33,437 nt of DNA, from contig CAIRHD010000039.1 in the NCBI GenBank assembly GCA_903878265.1, positions 1-33,437 on the forward strand. The letters are read 5' to 3'. Positions 26,787-33,437 of the stretch are shown here, in pieces. This DNA is from an uncultured Bacteroidales bacterium. Lineage in GTDB: Bacteria > Bacteroidota > Bacteroidia > Bacteroidales > UBA4417. Numbering within the stretch: position 1 is the first letter of the stretch; the number at the start of each line of letters is the position of its first letter. Under the pieces are notes generated by a model. The model was given only the letters and a program-made list of their open reading frames with translations. It searched no databases and had not been told where the DNA came from. A program made the position numbers and the translations under genes.

Positions 26787-27032
26787 ATTGAAATTCGACT
26801 CTATGGACAGACTCTATTTAGGGAAACCCTCCATCACCTGCTCGAAATAACCTTGTGGGAGCGGTTGGTCAAAATGATGCTGAAAATATTGACAGAGCTC
26901 GCCCAAATATTGAACATAGACATTGAAGAGACAATGGTAACCCTGATGCAAAGTGACAAAGCGAGCAGGCAACTAATCATAATGCACAATGCGCTCAACG
27001 ATTTTGACCAAAATGGGCAAAATAACCCTTAA
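26787..27032 (+). pseudogene. ORF remnant of unknown origin (possible transposase C-terminal fragment)
   Basis: One frame is open from the stop ending at 26786 to TAA at 27030-27032 and translates to about 81 residues with a protein-like composition: LFRETLHHLLEITLWERL, then KMMLKILTELAQILNIDIEE and TMVTLMQSDKASRQLIIM in overlapping parts. It is predicted to be amphipathic helix, and has no ATG before its middle, so it looks like the 3' end of a gene whose front was lost. The helical, Asp/Asn-ending tail recalls C-termini of some insertion-sequence transposases, but I do not recognise a family. No terminal inverted repeats or target duplication were confirmed. Confidence 0.4.
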
Positions 27033-27177
27033 TTTGCCTTTGTTGCCGCATAGGCATCATAACGAAACACTTAGGCTGATTTCCGACATGGATTTTACAA
27101 TGCAACACCCCATATTGGTAAGCAGAGTCGTTGTGGGAAACTTTAGTAATCAATTAGTCCAACCATTAAAATCATTA

Positions 27178-27204
27178 TTGAAAATTTCAAATTTTGTACC
27201 TTTG
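27178..27204 (+). promoter_or_regulatory. fabD promoter
   Basis: TACCTTTG (27197-27204) is an exact TAnnTTTG box, with TTG at 27178-27180 sixteen nt upstream. The ATG of fabD lies 27 nt after the box. Confidence 0.55.
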
Positions 27205-27231
27205 CCTTTTAATTAACGAATATCAGAAAGT

Positions 27232-28104
27232 ATGAAAGCTTATGTATTTCCCGGACAGGGAGCGCAGTTTGTTGGAATGGGACAGGATTTATACAACAAC
27301 CATCCACTTGCAAAAGAAATGTTTGAAAAAGCCAACGAAATATTGGGTTTCCGGATTACCGACCTTATGTTTGCCGGCACCGACGAGGACTTACGCCAAA
27401 CGCGCGTTACCCAACCGGCAATTTTTCTTCATTCAGTGATTCTGGCTGCAACACTCCCTGATTTCGAGCCAGATATGGTTGCCGGCCATTCGCTTGGCGA
27501 GTTTTCGGCCTTGGTTGCCAACAAAGCATTATCCTTCGAAGACGGCCTCAGGCTGGTTTATGCCCGTGCCATGGCCATGCAAAAAGCCTGTGAAGCCGAA
27601 CCCAGCACCATGGCCGCAATCCTTGGCCTCGACGATGCAAAAACCGAAGAAGTTTTAGCCGGCATTGATGAAATTGTTGTGCCAGCAAATTATAATAGCC
27701 CTGGCCAATTGGTTATTTCCGGCTCGATAAAAGGAATTGAACTTGCATGTGTGGCATTAAAGGCAGCTGGGGCTAAACGTGCCTTGCCACTCAAAGTTGG
27801 CGGAGCCTTCCATTCGCCACTTATGGAACCTGCCAGGCTCGAATTGGCCGAAGCTATTGAAACCACCGCATTTAGTAACCCAGTTTGTCCGGTTTACCAA
27901 AACGTTGATGCAAAACCCTATACAAACCCAACGGACATAAAAGCTAATTTGGTTTTACAACTTACATCGCCAGTACGTTGGACGCAAATGGTGCAAAATA
28001 TGGTTGCATATGGAGCTACAACCTTTATCGAACTTGGACCTGGAACCGTTCTTCAAGGACTCGCGAAGAAAATTGCTCCGGAAGTGGAAACCATGGGGTT
28101 TTAA
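27232..28104 (+). CDS. fabD: malonyl CoA-acyl carrier protein transacylase
   Basis: Transfers malonyl groups from CoA to acyl carrier protein in fatty acid synthesis (EC 2.3.1.39). The 290-aa protein has the oxyanion motif FPGQGAQFVGMG at the N-terminus, the nucleophile Ser87 in AGHSLGEFSALVA, Arg112 in YARAMAMQ, and the catalytic His194 in GGAFHSPLMEPA, so all key residues are present. It has normal length. No other fab gene or acpP lies next to it, so it appears to be a stand-alone gene with its own promoter and a terminator. Confidence 0.96.
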   Translation: MKAYVFPGQGAQFVGMGQDLYNNHPLAKEMFEKANEILGFRITDLMFAGTDEDLRQTRVTQPAIFLHSVILAATLPDFEPDMVAGHSLGEFSALVANKALSFEDGLRLVYARAMAMQKACEAEPSTMAAILGLDDAKTEEVLAGIDEIVVPANYNSPGQLVISGSIKGIELACVALKAAGAKRALPLKVGGAFHSPLMEPARLELAEAIETTAFSNPVCPVYQNVDAKPYTNPTDIKANLVLQLTSPVRWTQMVQNMVAYGATTFIELGPGTVLQGLAKKIAPEVETMGF

Positions 28105-28121
28105 TTTGCTTACTTTAAAAT

Positions 28122-28155
28122 AAAGCCTTGTTACTGAAAAGTCGCAGGGTTTTTT
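28122..28155 (+). terminator. rho-independent terminator after fabD
   Basis: AAAGCCTTG (28122-28130) pairs with CAGGGTTTT (28145-28153) over nine positions including two G-U wobbles, around a 14-nt loop, followed by T to 28155. Confidence 0.6.
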
Positions 28156-28474
28156 ATTGAACTTTTTGTCCACTCCGACAATCCAAAATAAAGAAAGCCA
28201 ATGAGCCACTACAGCTCAGAAAACACTGACGTACATTAAGCACTTTTTGTTTGCATTTTACATTTGGCGCATCAAATGCAACAGCATCACGGACTCTTTA
28301 TAAAAATGGCAATTGTGAGTAAACTTAGAGGTTTTGTGCCACTTCGGCAGGTATTTCATCAGGCTAAAAGCAGCATTCAGCGAAACACTTTGTGGTAGAA
28401 AAAGACCGATGATAACAGTCCATAATGTTCATTATCAATTACATTACAAACGTATCTATAACCAACCGAAGAAT
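28156..28474. other. intergenic leader region before the AlkD-like gene
   Basis: About 320 nt without a convincing gene. It contains an inverted repeat around a -7-like box at 28251-28281. The AlkD-like frame stays open back to 28334 and has an ATG at 28409, but the family alignment begins near 28475. Confidence 0.45.
28251..28281 (+). promoter_or_regulatory. TACATTTG box flanked by an 8-bp inverted repeat
   Basis: TTGCATTT (28251-28258) and AAATGCAA (28274-28281) are perfect inverted repeats. The first arm abuts TACATTTG (28259-28266), an exact TAnnTTTG match. No good -33 element was seen, and the distance to the AlkD-like ATG is about 209 nt, so promoter function is uncertain. Confidence 0.35.
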
Positions 28475-29182
28475 ATGACTTTAGATGATGTGATGCAGCA
28501 ATTACAACTTTTGGGGCACGAGGAAATAAAGAATATTTTCTTAAAACATGGGGCACGAGAACCCTTTTTCGGTGTGAAAGTTGGTGATTTAAAGACAATT
28601 CTGAAAAAGGCTAAAACAAATTATCCACTTGCGCTTGAACTTTACAATACCGGAAATACAGATGCCATGTATCTGGCCGGACTAATGACCGATCCGGAAA
28701 AAATGAGTCGCATCGACCTGATTAACTGGGCCGAAACTGCATATTGGTATATGATAAGTGAATATACTGTTGCATGGGTTGCTTCCGAAAGTCTTTACGC
28801 AACCGAACTTGCTTTGGAATGGATTGAATCGGATAAAGAACCGGTTGCGGCCGCAGGATGGTCAACCCTTGCGAATTTTGTTGCCCTGAAAAATGACAAT
28901 GCTATAGATTATCAGCTATTCAGTTCATTATTAGACAGAGTAGCCGATACTATTCATTCTGAGAAAAACCGAGTGCGTTACGCCATGAACAGTTTCATGA
29001 TTTCAGTGGGTGGCTATTGCTTGCACCTTTCTGAAAAAGCCATCAAAACAGCTTCTTCGGTTGGAAAAGTGAATGTAGAAATGGGTGGAACAGCCTGTAA
29101 AGTCCCTGTTGCAGTGGAGTACATTGATAAAATGCACAAAAGGGGGATGATTGGAAAAAAGAAAAAGACGGTGCGGTGCTGA
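28475..29182 (+). CDS. DNA alkylation repair family protein (AlkD-like HEAT repeats)
   Basis: A 235-aa all-helical protein of the DNA alkylation repair family, which includes the DNA glycosylase AlkD. The start MTLDDVMQQLQLLG and the block HGAREPFFGVKVGDLKTI match the N-terminus of the Bacteroidota subfamily, followed by helical repeats such as YPLALELYNTGNTDAMYLAG and EPVAAAGWSTLANFVAL. The ending is basic (GKKKKTVR). The W-D-x-x-D segment carrying the catalytic Asp of AlkD is not visible; the equivalent region reads YWYMISEYTVAW, so glycosylase activity is doubtful. The start at 28475 was chosen on family length; the frame is open to 28334. The gene stands alone, without ada or alkA nearby. 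Confidence 0.85.
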   Translation: MTLDDVMQQLQLLGHEEIKNIFLKHGAREPFFGVKVGDLKTILKKAKTNYPLALELYNTGNTDAMYLAGLMTDPEKMSRIDLINWAETAYWYMISEYTVAWVASESLYATELALEWIESDKEPVAAAGWSTLANFVALKNDNAIDYQLFSSLLDRVADTIHSEKNRVRYAMNSFMISVGGYCLHLSEKAIKTASSVGKVNVEMGGTACKVPVAVEYIDKMHKRGMIGKKKKTVRC

Positions 29183-29313
29183 TTAGGTGGTACTTTAATA
29201 GACTTTTCGTAGGAATAACTCAAAACAAAGAGAGATATATTGGCATTTTGTTTTATAAATGCTTTGACAAACAAACAATATCAATAAATAACAATTGAAA
29301 GAATAATTGCTTT

Positions 29314-29892
29314 TTACGCTATCCGAACCCTTCCATTTATAAGTTCGTAAGTTGCCTTACTCTCAGGGCAAGTAGCTTTTCCATCCTTGTCGAAATTCAA
29401 TTTATGCCCAAATTCGCTCATCCAACCGGCCTGCCGTGCAGGGTTTCCAACAACCAAAGCATAAGCTGGAACCGATTTTGTAACCACAGCTCCAGCTCCA
29501 ATAAATGCAAATTCCCCAATTTCGATACCACACAGCACGGTTGCATTTGCACCGATGGTAGCTCCCTTTCGGACAAATGTTGACATGTATTCGTTTTTTC
29601 TGTTTATTGCGCTGCGCGGGTTTACTATATTTGTAAATACCATTGATGGGCCGAGAAAAACATCATCCTCGCAAACCACACCAGTATAAATAGAAACGTT
29701 GTTTTGGATTTTTACATTTTTGCCAAGTATCACATCTGACGACACTACAACATTCTGACCAATATTGCAGCCTTCGCCAATGATACATCCCGACATGATG
29801 TGCGAAAAATGCCAAATCCTTGTCCCAGTTCCAATTGAACATTTCTCATCGATTACTGATGTGGGATGTGCAAAGTATTGTGTTTCGATCAT
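29314..29892 (-). CDS. hexapeptide acetyltransferase of WbpD/WlbB type
   Basis: A 192-aa left-handed beta-helix protein. The sequence [38 protein letters not shown] and the long block [18 protein letters not shown] match UDP-2-acetamido-3-amino-2,3-dideoxy-glucuronate N-acetyltransferases (WbpD/WlbB, EC 2.3.1.201), which act in making O-antigen sugars. The end [19 protein letters not shown] is also typical, including the tail beyond the helix. The dehydrogenase (WbpB/WlbA) and aminotransferase (WbpE/WlbC) that normally accompany it are not nearby, and it lies 10 kb from the glycan cluster, so the pathway must be completed elsewhere. A related 3-N-acetyl sugar is possible. Confidence 0.83.
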   Translation of the reverse strand: MIETQYFAHPTSVIDEKCSIGTGTRIWHFSHIMSGCIIGEGCNIGQNVVVSSDVILGKNVKIQNNVSIYTGVVCEDDVFLGPSMVFTNIVNPRSAINRKNEYMSTFVRKGATIGANATVLCGIEIGEFAFIGAGAVVTKSVPAYALVVGNPARQAGWMSEFGHKLNFDKDGKATCPESKATYELINGRVRIA

Positions 29893-30466
29893 AAATTGGC
29901 AGTTAGGCTATTAAGGTGTTAGGAGGAAGAGAGACTGAAAGCTACACAAAGAGAAATCACAGTTTTTCAGAATTGAGATTAAAAAACGTGCTTTAATAAA
30001 AACAGGTTATTTGTGATTATTTCATTGCATCAATGTTGAAATCCTGTAAAATCAGGTGTTGTTTCCAACCATTTTTTCCGCAAACCAGATTTTTCAGGCT
30101 ACATTGGTTCAACGCCTACAAATGTACTAATTGTTGATCATGTAATTATATTTCAAATCCCGGTTTAAGGCAAAGTAAGCATCCGACAAAAACTATTTAA
30201 AGTATGGATTAAAGCAAGTATGGCAATTAGGATTCTGTAACAAATTGATATAAAGATGATTATTTGCCAAACAGCCAAAACCAATATTTTCCCCATTCCT
30301 TTATATCCTTTTTAAAACAAGGAATTACTGGTACGATTTGTTGATGTTCTGTATGTTAGACTCAAACTTGAAGAATAAAAGAATGCTACTTATATTAAAT
30401 AAATATTATTTTTATACAATTCATTGTAAATTTGCACGTTGTTTAATAATTAACCAAAAAAAAACT
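29893..30466. other. 574-nt intergenic region between divergent genes
   Basis: AT-rich DNA between the acetyltransferase and coiled-coil lipoprotein genes. Apart from the promoter box at 30427-30434 I saw no gene, tRNA or clear hairpin. A frame continuing the downstream gene to 30338 is open but lies upstream of the promoter. AGTATGG is repeated twice near 30200-30220. Confidence 0.5.
30427..30434 (+). promoter_or_regulatory. -7 box of the coiled-coil lipoprotein gene
   Basis: TAAATTTG is an exact TAnnTTTG match 32 nt before the ATG at 30467. The -33 region is a run of A and T without a clear TTG. Its position argues against the upstream in-frame start at 30338. Confidence 0.5.
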
Positions 30467-31378
30467 ATGAAAAAATTATTTTTGCTGATGTTGATTCCGG
30501 TCATGTTGATGACCGTGAGTTGCAATAACATGAAAGAAGAAAATGCAAGGCTTAAAATTAAAAATGACAGCCTCTTAGCACTTGGATTTCAGAAAGATAC
30601 TACCGTTATGGAATTTGTGAGGGCATTTAACGACATTCAGTCGAACCTCGATTCAATCAAATTAAAAGAAAACATTATCAGCCAGAACACCAATGGTGGC
30701 ACTGAAGTACAAACTAGCGCACGTGAGCAGATTACTGGCGACATTACTGCAATATATGTGATGCTTCAAAAGAACCGCGATATGGTTACCTCGCTTCGCG
30801 CGAAACTGAAAAAATCGGAATCTGGGCTATCGGGTGCAAATATTAAAATTGCCGAACTTGAAAAAATGATCGACAACCTCACTATGTCAATCGAAAATAA
30901 AAATACCGAGATTTCTGAATTGAAAGATCAACTTGGCAAAATGAACATCAAAGTTCAGGATTTAGGAAACCAGGTCACAAACCTGAATACCAATGTTGAA
31001 AACCTGAGTGCCGAAAACAAAGCCAAACAACAGGCTATAGAAGAAAAGACTGCTGCTCTCAATACCGCTTATTATGTTGTGGGTACAACCAAAGAACTTA
31101 AAGAGAAAAAAATCATCGATAAATCAGGTGGGTTTATTGGGCTTGGACGTTCAAAAACTGTTACCGAAAATTTCGACAAAACGTATTTCACCAAGGCCGA
31201 CATTACCAGCCTGAACGAAATTTCTATATTCAAAAAAAAGGCGGCTTTAATCACCAACCATCCTGCAGGTTCATACAAATTTGAAGGAGCCGACAAAAAA
31301 ACAGTCGATAAGCTGATCATTCTTGACTACACCGAATTTTGGAGCAGGAGCAAATATCTCGTAATTATTGCCGATTAA
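30467..31378 (+). CDS. coiled-coil lipoprotein, Cbp1-type adhesin-like
   Basis: A 303-aa lipoprotein. The signal peptide ends in the lipobox VSC with Cys19. From about residue 20 the chain is strongly charged and helical, and residues from about 100 to 205 form a coiled coil with many N/E/K/L heptads (IAELEKMIDNLTMSI, ISELKDQLGKMN, VENLSAENKAK). A conserved C-terminal domain begins with YYVVGTTKELKEKKII and includes FDKTYFTKADI and LITNHPAGSYKF. This arrangement resembles the Bacteroidota family named after the Bacteroides collagen-binding glycoprotein Cbp1, so surface adhesion is possible, but binding partners cannot be inferred. The start was set by the lipobox and by the -7 box at 30427. 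Confidence 0.82.
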   Translation: MKKLFLLMLIPVMLMTVSCNNMKEENARLKIKNDSLLALGFQKDTTVMEFVRAFNDIQSNLDSIKLKENIISQNTNGGTEVQTSAREQITGDITAIYVMLQKNRDMVTSLRAKLKKSESGLSGANIKIAELEKMIDNLTMSIENKNTEISELKDQLGKMNIKVQDLGNQVTNLNTNVENLSAENKAKQQAIEEKTAALNTAYYVVGTTKELKEKKIIDKSGGFIGLGRSKTVTENFDKTYFTKADITSLNEISIFKKKAALITNHPAGSYKFEGADKKTVDKLIILDYTEFWSRSKYLVIIAD

Positions 31379-31397
31379 AATCTGTTTCCTTTCGAGC

Positions 31398-31431
31398 ACT
31401 AAAACCGGTTCCTGAAAAGAGCCGGTTTTTT
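31398..31431 (+). terminator. rho-independent terminator after the coiled-coil lipoprotein gene
   Basis: CCGGTTC (31405-31411) pairs with GAGCCGG (31419-31425), including one wobble, around a seven-nt loop. It is preceded by AAAA and followed by six T at 31426-31431. It lies about 20 nt after the stop. Confidence 0.85.
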
Positions 31432-31504
31432 AGTATCAAAGCGTTTCAGGATTTTACTTTTTGTCTCCAAAAAACGGTTCACCCAGTCCAATATAATTAA
31501 ACTG

Positions 31505-31512
31505 TACATTTG
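31505..31512 (+). promoter_or_regulatory. -7 box abutting the start codon of the exonuclease-family gene
   Basis: TACATTTG is an exact TAnnTTTG match that ends only three nt before the ATG at 31516. If used, the transcript would begin at or next to the ATG. A weaker candidate box (TACTTTTT at 31455-31462) could give an ordinary leader instead, and no good -33 element was seen for either. Confidence 0.4.
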
Positions 31513-31515
31513 CAC

Positions 31516-32541
31516 ATGAAAATTCGTAACCTATTATTCGCAATTGCCTTGCTGCCATGGTTTGCAGCCTGGTCGCAATCAGCTAAAAACTCAACAAAAC
31601 AGCCATTTGTGGCTATTTTTTATAACGTTGAAAACCTGTACGATACGCAGGATGACCCCAAAATAAACGACGATGAATTTACGCCAAGTGGTAAAGTGCC
31701 TTGGACCGATGAACGCTTTCAGACAAAAATCGAGCATTTAGGACAGGTAGTTTCTGATATAACAAAACCTGGAATGCCTGACATTATTGGTTTTGCTGAG
31801 ATTGAAAACAAGCCTGTTTTGGAAATGCTTGTTTCGACAGCAGCTCTGAGTAAGATCAAATACGGCATTGTTCATTACGACAGCCCCGACGAACGTGGAA
31901 TTGATGTGGCTATGCTTTATAACCCGGCAACATTCAAGGTGATTTCTTCCGAACCTTTGCAAGTTACACTTCCTGCCGGCGACCGCACCCGCGACATACT
32001 TTATGTAAAAGGCAAGCTAAACTCAGGCGAAATGCTGAATGTTTTTGTCAACCACTGGCCATCGCGCCGTGAAGGCACCGAACTTTCGGAACCTAAGCGC
32101 ATGGCTGCAGCCACAGTTTTACGCAGCAAACTTGATGAAATACAAAAACTTGAAAAATCACCTAATGTATTGATTTTGGGAGATTTCAACGACGAACCAT
32201 CCAACAACAGTATAACGGAAGGGATTAAAGCATTAAGCCCTGATAAATCGTTCGACAGCAATAATTTATATAGTTTGTTATACCCACAGTATAAAAATGG
32301 CGATGGAAGCCTTTACTATAAAGACTGGGATCTATTTGACCAAATAATTGTTTCGGGGAATATGCTTTCGAATATAAAAGGTTTGAGGACTTCGGTGAAT
32401 GATGCTGCAATTTTCAAAGCTGATTACCTGTTGTTTACAAACAAATCTGGCGAAGCGCGCCCCAACCGCACAATGGGCGAAAAATATTTCGGCGGTTACA
32501 GCGATCATCTGCCTGTTTATGTGAAGTTCGAAATAAAATAA
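31516..32541 (+). CDS. secreted endonuclease/exonuclease/phosphatase family protein
   Basis: A 341-aa exported protein of the EEP (DNase I-like) superfamily. The signal peptide ends near AAWSQS (about residue 21). The EEP core shows FYNVENLYDT, IIGFAEIENKP with the metal-binding Glu, FVNHWPSRREG, LILGDFNDEPSNNS with the catalytic Asp/Asn pair, and GYSDHLPVYVKF with the final Asp-His. All main catalytic motifs are present, so it is probably an active phosphodiesterase or nuclease outside the cytoplasm; substrate (DNA, phosphoester or lipid) unknown. A TTG at 31510 could also begin it, but the ATG at 31516 gives the better signal peptide. Its stop is four nt from the stop of the convergent MORN gene. 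Confidence 0.9.
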   Translation: MKIRNLLFAIALLPWFAAWSQSAKNSTKQPFVAIFYNVENLYDTQDDPKINDDEFTPSGKVPWTDERFQTKIEHLGQVVSDITKPGMPDIIGFAEIENKPVLEMLVSTAALSKIKYGIVHYDSPDERGIDVAMLYNPATFKVISSEPLQVTLPAGDRTRDILYVKGKLNSGEMLNVFVNHWPSRREGTELSEPKRMAAATVLRSKLDEIQKLEKSPNVLILGDFNDEPSNNSITEGIKALSPDKSFDSNNLYSLLYPQYKNGDGSLYYKDWDLFDQIIVSGNMLSNIKGLRTSVNDAAIFKADYLLFTNKSGEARPNRTMGEKYFGGYSDHLPVYVKFEIK

Positions 32542-32545
32542 TTGC

Positions 32546-32998
32546 TTATTTCAACGAATCTCCATCCTGCGTCTTCGGCACAAGGTCAAAGTTCACTTCT
32601 TTCAATAGAATGCCAGCAGTGTCGTAAAAACGCCAGGCTCCCACGCGCGCATCATCCAGGTAATTCCCTTCGATGTATTTTTTGCCGTTTGTGTGGTAGG
32701 CAATTCCTAACCCATTACGTTTTCCGTCTTTGTAATCGCCTTCGCTCCATATTGTTCCGTTTTCGTACCAAGCTTTCCATGGGCCGTTACGTTGCATTTC
32801 CTTGTATCCGCCTTCCATCTTTTTCTGCTTGTTTTCGTAATATACTACTTCGCGGTCGAGGATAAGCTCGCCGGATTTTTTAATATAATACTTAACATCT
32901 CGTGGGTTGCCGTTCTCATAAGTCGATTCAACAACTTTTTTCTCGGAACATCCGAAAGTCAAAACAGCGATTATTGCAACAAATAAATATTTTTTCAT
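32546..32998 (-). CDS. MORN-repeat lipoprotein
   Basis: A 150-aa predicted lipoprotein. The signal peptide ends at LTFGC with Cys17, and residues from about 50 to 130 contain three to four MORN-type repeats of the form GxxxNGxWxxWYxNGxxxxEGxY, for example RNGPWKAWYENG and RNGLGIAYHTNGKKYIEG. Such repeats form beta-hairpins and are common in Bacteroidota surface or antitoxin-like proteins; no precise role can be given. It starts six nt after the stop of the dihydroorotase gene, in the same direction, so the two are probably co-transcribed. Confidence 0.83.
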   Translation of the reverse strand: MKKYLFVAIIAVLTFGCSEKKVVESTYENGNPRDVKYYIKKSGELILDREVVYYENKQKKMEGGYKEMQRNGPWKAWYENGTIWSEGDYKDGKRNGLGIAYHTNGKKYIEGNYLDDARVGAWRFYDTAGILLKEVNFDLVPKTQDGDSLK

Positions 32999-33004
32999 GA
33001 TTTT

Positions 33005-33437
33005 TTAATTTCTGTCGAAAGTTATCCTTAAGCCTTTTTTTGAATCGTTTATTATTCCCTTATCGTAAACAAGGTGGCCATTAACAAAAGTTTTTTCAAC
33101 TTGTGAACCGAAAGATGTCCCTTCAAAAACCGACCAGCCGCATTTGTAAAGGATGTTATCCTTTTGAACCACAATAGGTTTTTCGGGGTTAACAAGCACC
33201 AGATCGGCAAAATAACCAGTGCGGATGAATCCCCGATTTTCGATATTGTAGCACACGGCAGGCGCATGGCACATTTTTTCGACTATCGCACGAAACCCGA
33301 TTTTACCTTGCTCCACCATTTGCAACATGGCAAGTAATGAATGTTGAACAAGCGGCGTACCCGAAGGAGCTTTAAAATAGGAGTTTGACTTCTCTTCGAT
33401 TAGATGCGGTGCATGATCGGTAGATATTATATCCACC
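33005..33437 (-). CDS. pyrC: dihydroorotase, class I, C-terminal part (5' end outside window)
   Basis: The last 144 or so codons of an amidohydrolase; the frame runs off the window edge and the GTG near 33436 is an internal Val. Dihydroorotase interconverts N-carbamoyl-aspartate and dihydroorotate in pyrimidine synthesis (EC 3.5.2.3). The segment DIISTDHAPH carries the metal-site Asp and the substrate-binding His, followed by PSGTPLVQHSL, CHAPAVCYNIENRGFI and YFADLVLVNP, which fit class I dihydroorotases from Bacteroidota. An allantoinase or other cyclic amidohydrolase is less likely. The N-terminal HxH metal motif is outside the window. Confidence 0.85.
   Translation of the reverse strand, partial: VDIISTDHAPHLIEEKSNSYFKAPSGTPLVQHSLLAMLQMVEQGKIGFRAIVEKMCHAPAVCYNIENRGFIRTGYFADLVLVNPEKPIVVQKDNILYKCGWSVFEGTSFGSQVEKTFVNGHLVYDKGIINDSKKGLRITFDRN

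Larger units (their letters stand above)
26642..27231. other. 590-nt region between the PQQ-like gene and fabD
   Basis: No intact gene was recognised. The left part has AT-rich inverted repeats: ATTACGAT (26720-26727) against ATCGTAAT (26761-26768) and ATTTACGAT (26726-26734) against ATCGTAAAT (26775-26783). The middle holds an ORF remnant and the right end the fabD promoter. A frame from 26989 to 27216 overlaps this promoter and looks non-coding. Confidence 0.5.

Noticed and set aside
26989-27216. Open frame of 75 codons on the plus strand before fabD
   Set aside because: It overlaps the fabD promoter box, starts inside the ORF remnant in another frame, and the translation has no family-like features.
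28334-28474. N-terminal extension of the AlkD-like protein
   Set aside because: The family similarity starts at the ATG at 28475; the extension lacks any recognisable domain.
30338-30466. N-terminal extension of the coiled-coil lipoprotein
   Set aside because: It precedes the promoter box at 30427-30434 and would hide the lipoprotein signal peptide.

Overview
The window looks like chromosomal DNA of a Bacteroidota bacterium, probably near Bacteroidales/Marinilabiliales-type anaerobes, though the sequence does not fix the order. The signs are exact or near-exact TAnnTTTG -7 boxes in front of many genes, an almost complete lack of Shine-Dalgarno sequences (one striking exception in front of hsp20), a type IX secretion (T9SS) C-terminal sorting domain, several lipoproteins of Bacteroidota-typical families, and a mevalonate-pathway GHMP-kinase cluster.

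Layout. 1-2.4 kb (+): mevalonate pathway operon (end of a GYDIA-type GHMP kinase, diphosphomevalonate decarboxylase, mevalonate kinase). 2.5-4.1 kb: adenine deaminase with a terminator. 4.3-4.6 kb: small ArsR-type regulator with a clear promoter and possible operator. 4.7-8.5 kb: a divergent pair, an Ig-like-domain lipoprotein (-) and a secreted M1 metallopeptidase with T9SS signal (+). 8.7-18.9 kb (-): ten tightly packed genes for a surface or exported glycan (galE, rfbB, two GT2, two GT1/GT4-type, a hexapeptide acyltransferase, an FkbM methyltransferase, another GT2, a NodB-type deacetylase). 19.0-22.1 kb (-): a hybrid CHASE4/GAF histidine kinase with two receiver domains, directly upstream of and co-oriented with the glycan genes. 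22.7-28.1 kb (+): pgi, hsp20, a secreted PQQ-type beta-propeller, a decayed ORF remnant and fabD. 28.5-33.4 kb: an AlkD-like HEAT-repeat protein (+), a WbpD/WlbB-type acetyltransferase (-), a coiled-coil lipoprotein resembling Cbp1 adhesins (+), a secreted endonuclease/exonuclease/phosphatase protein (+), and a MORN-repeat lipoprotein behind the end of a dihydroorotase gene (-).

How the genes may work together. The first three genes supply isopentenyl diphosphate; the GYDIA protein is the best local candidate for phosphomevalonate kinase. Pgi and GalE connect central sugar phosphates to nucleotide sugars, RfbB makes the dTDP-4-keto-6-deoxyglucose branch point, and the glycosyltransferases, acyltransferase, methyltransferase and deacetylase would assemble and decorate a glycan. 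No flippase, polymerase, export channel, initiating phosphosugar transferase or rfbA/C/D lies in the window, so the locus cannot be complete by itself.

No CRISPR array, prophage, rRNA or tRNA was seen. The least explained items are a perfect 14-bp palindrome between the histidine kinase and galE, the ArsR operator/promoter arrangement, an ORF remnant at 26.8-27.0 kb, short repeats behind the M1 peptidase gene, and a possible leaderless start for the exonuclease-family gene. I found no clear case of an entirely new system.
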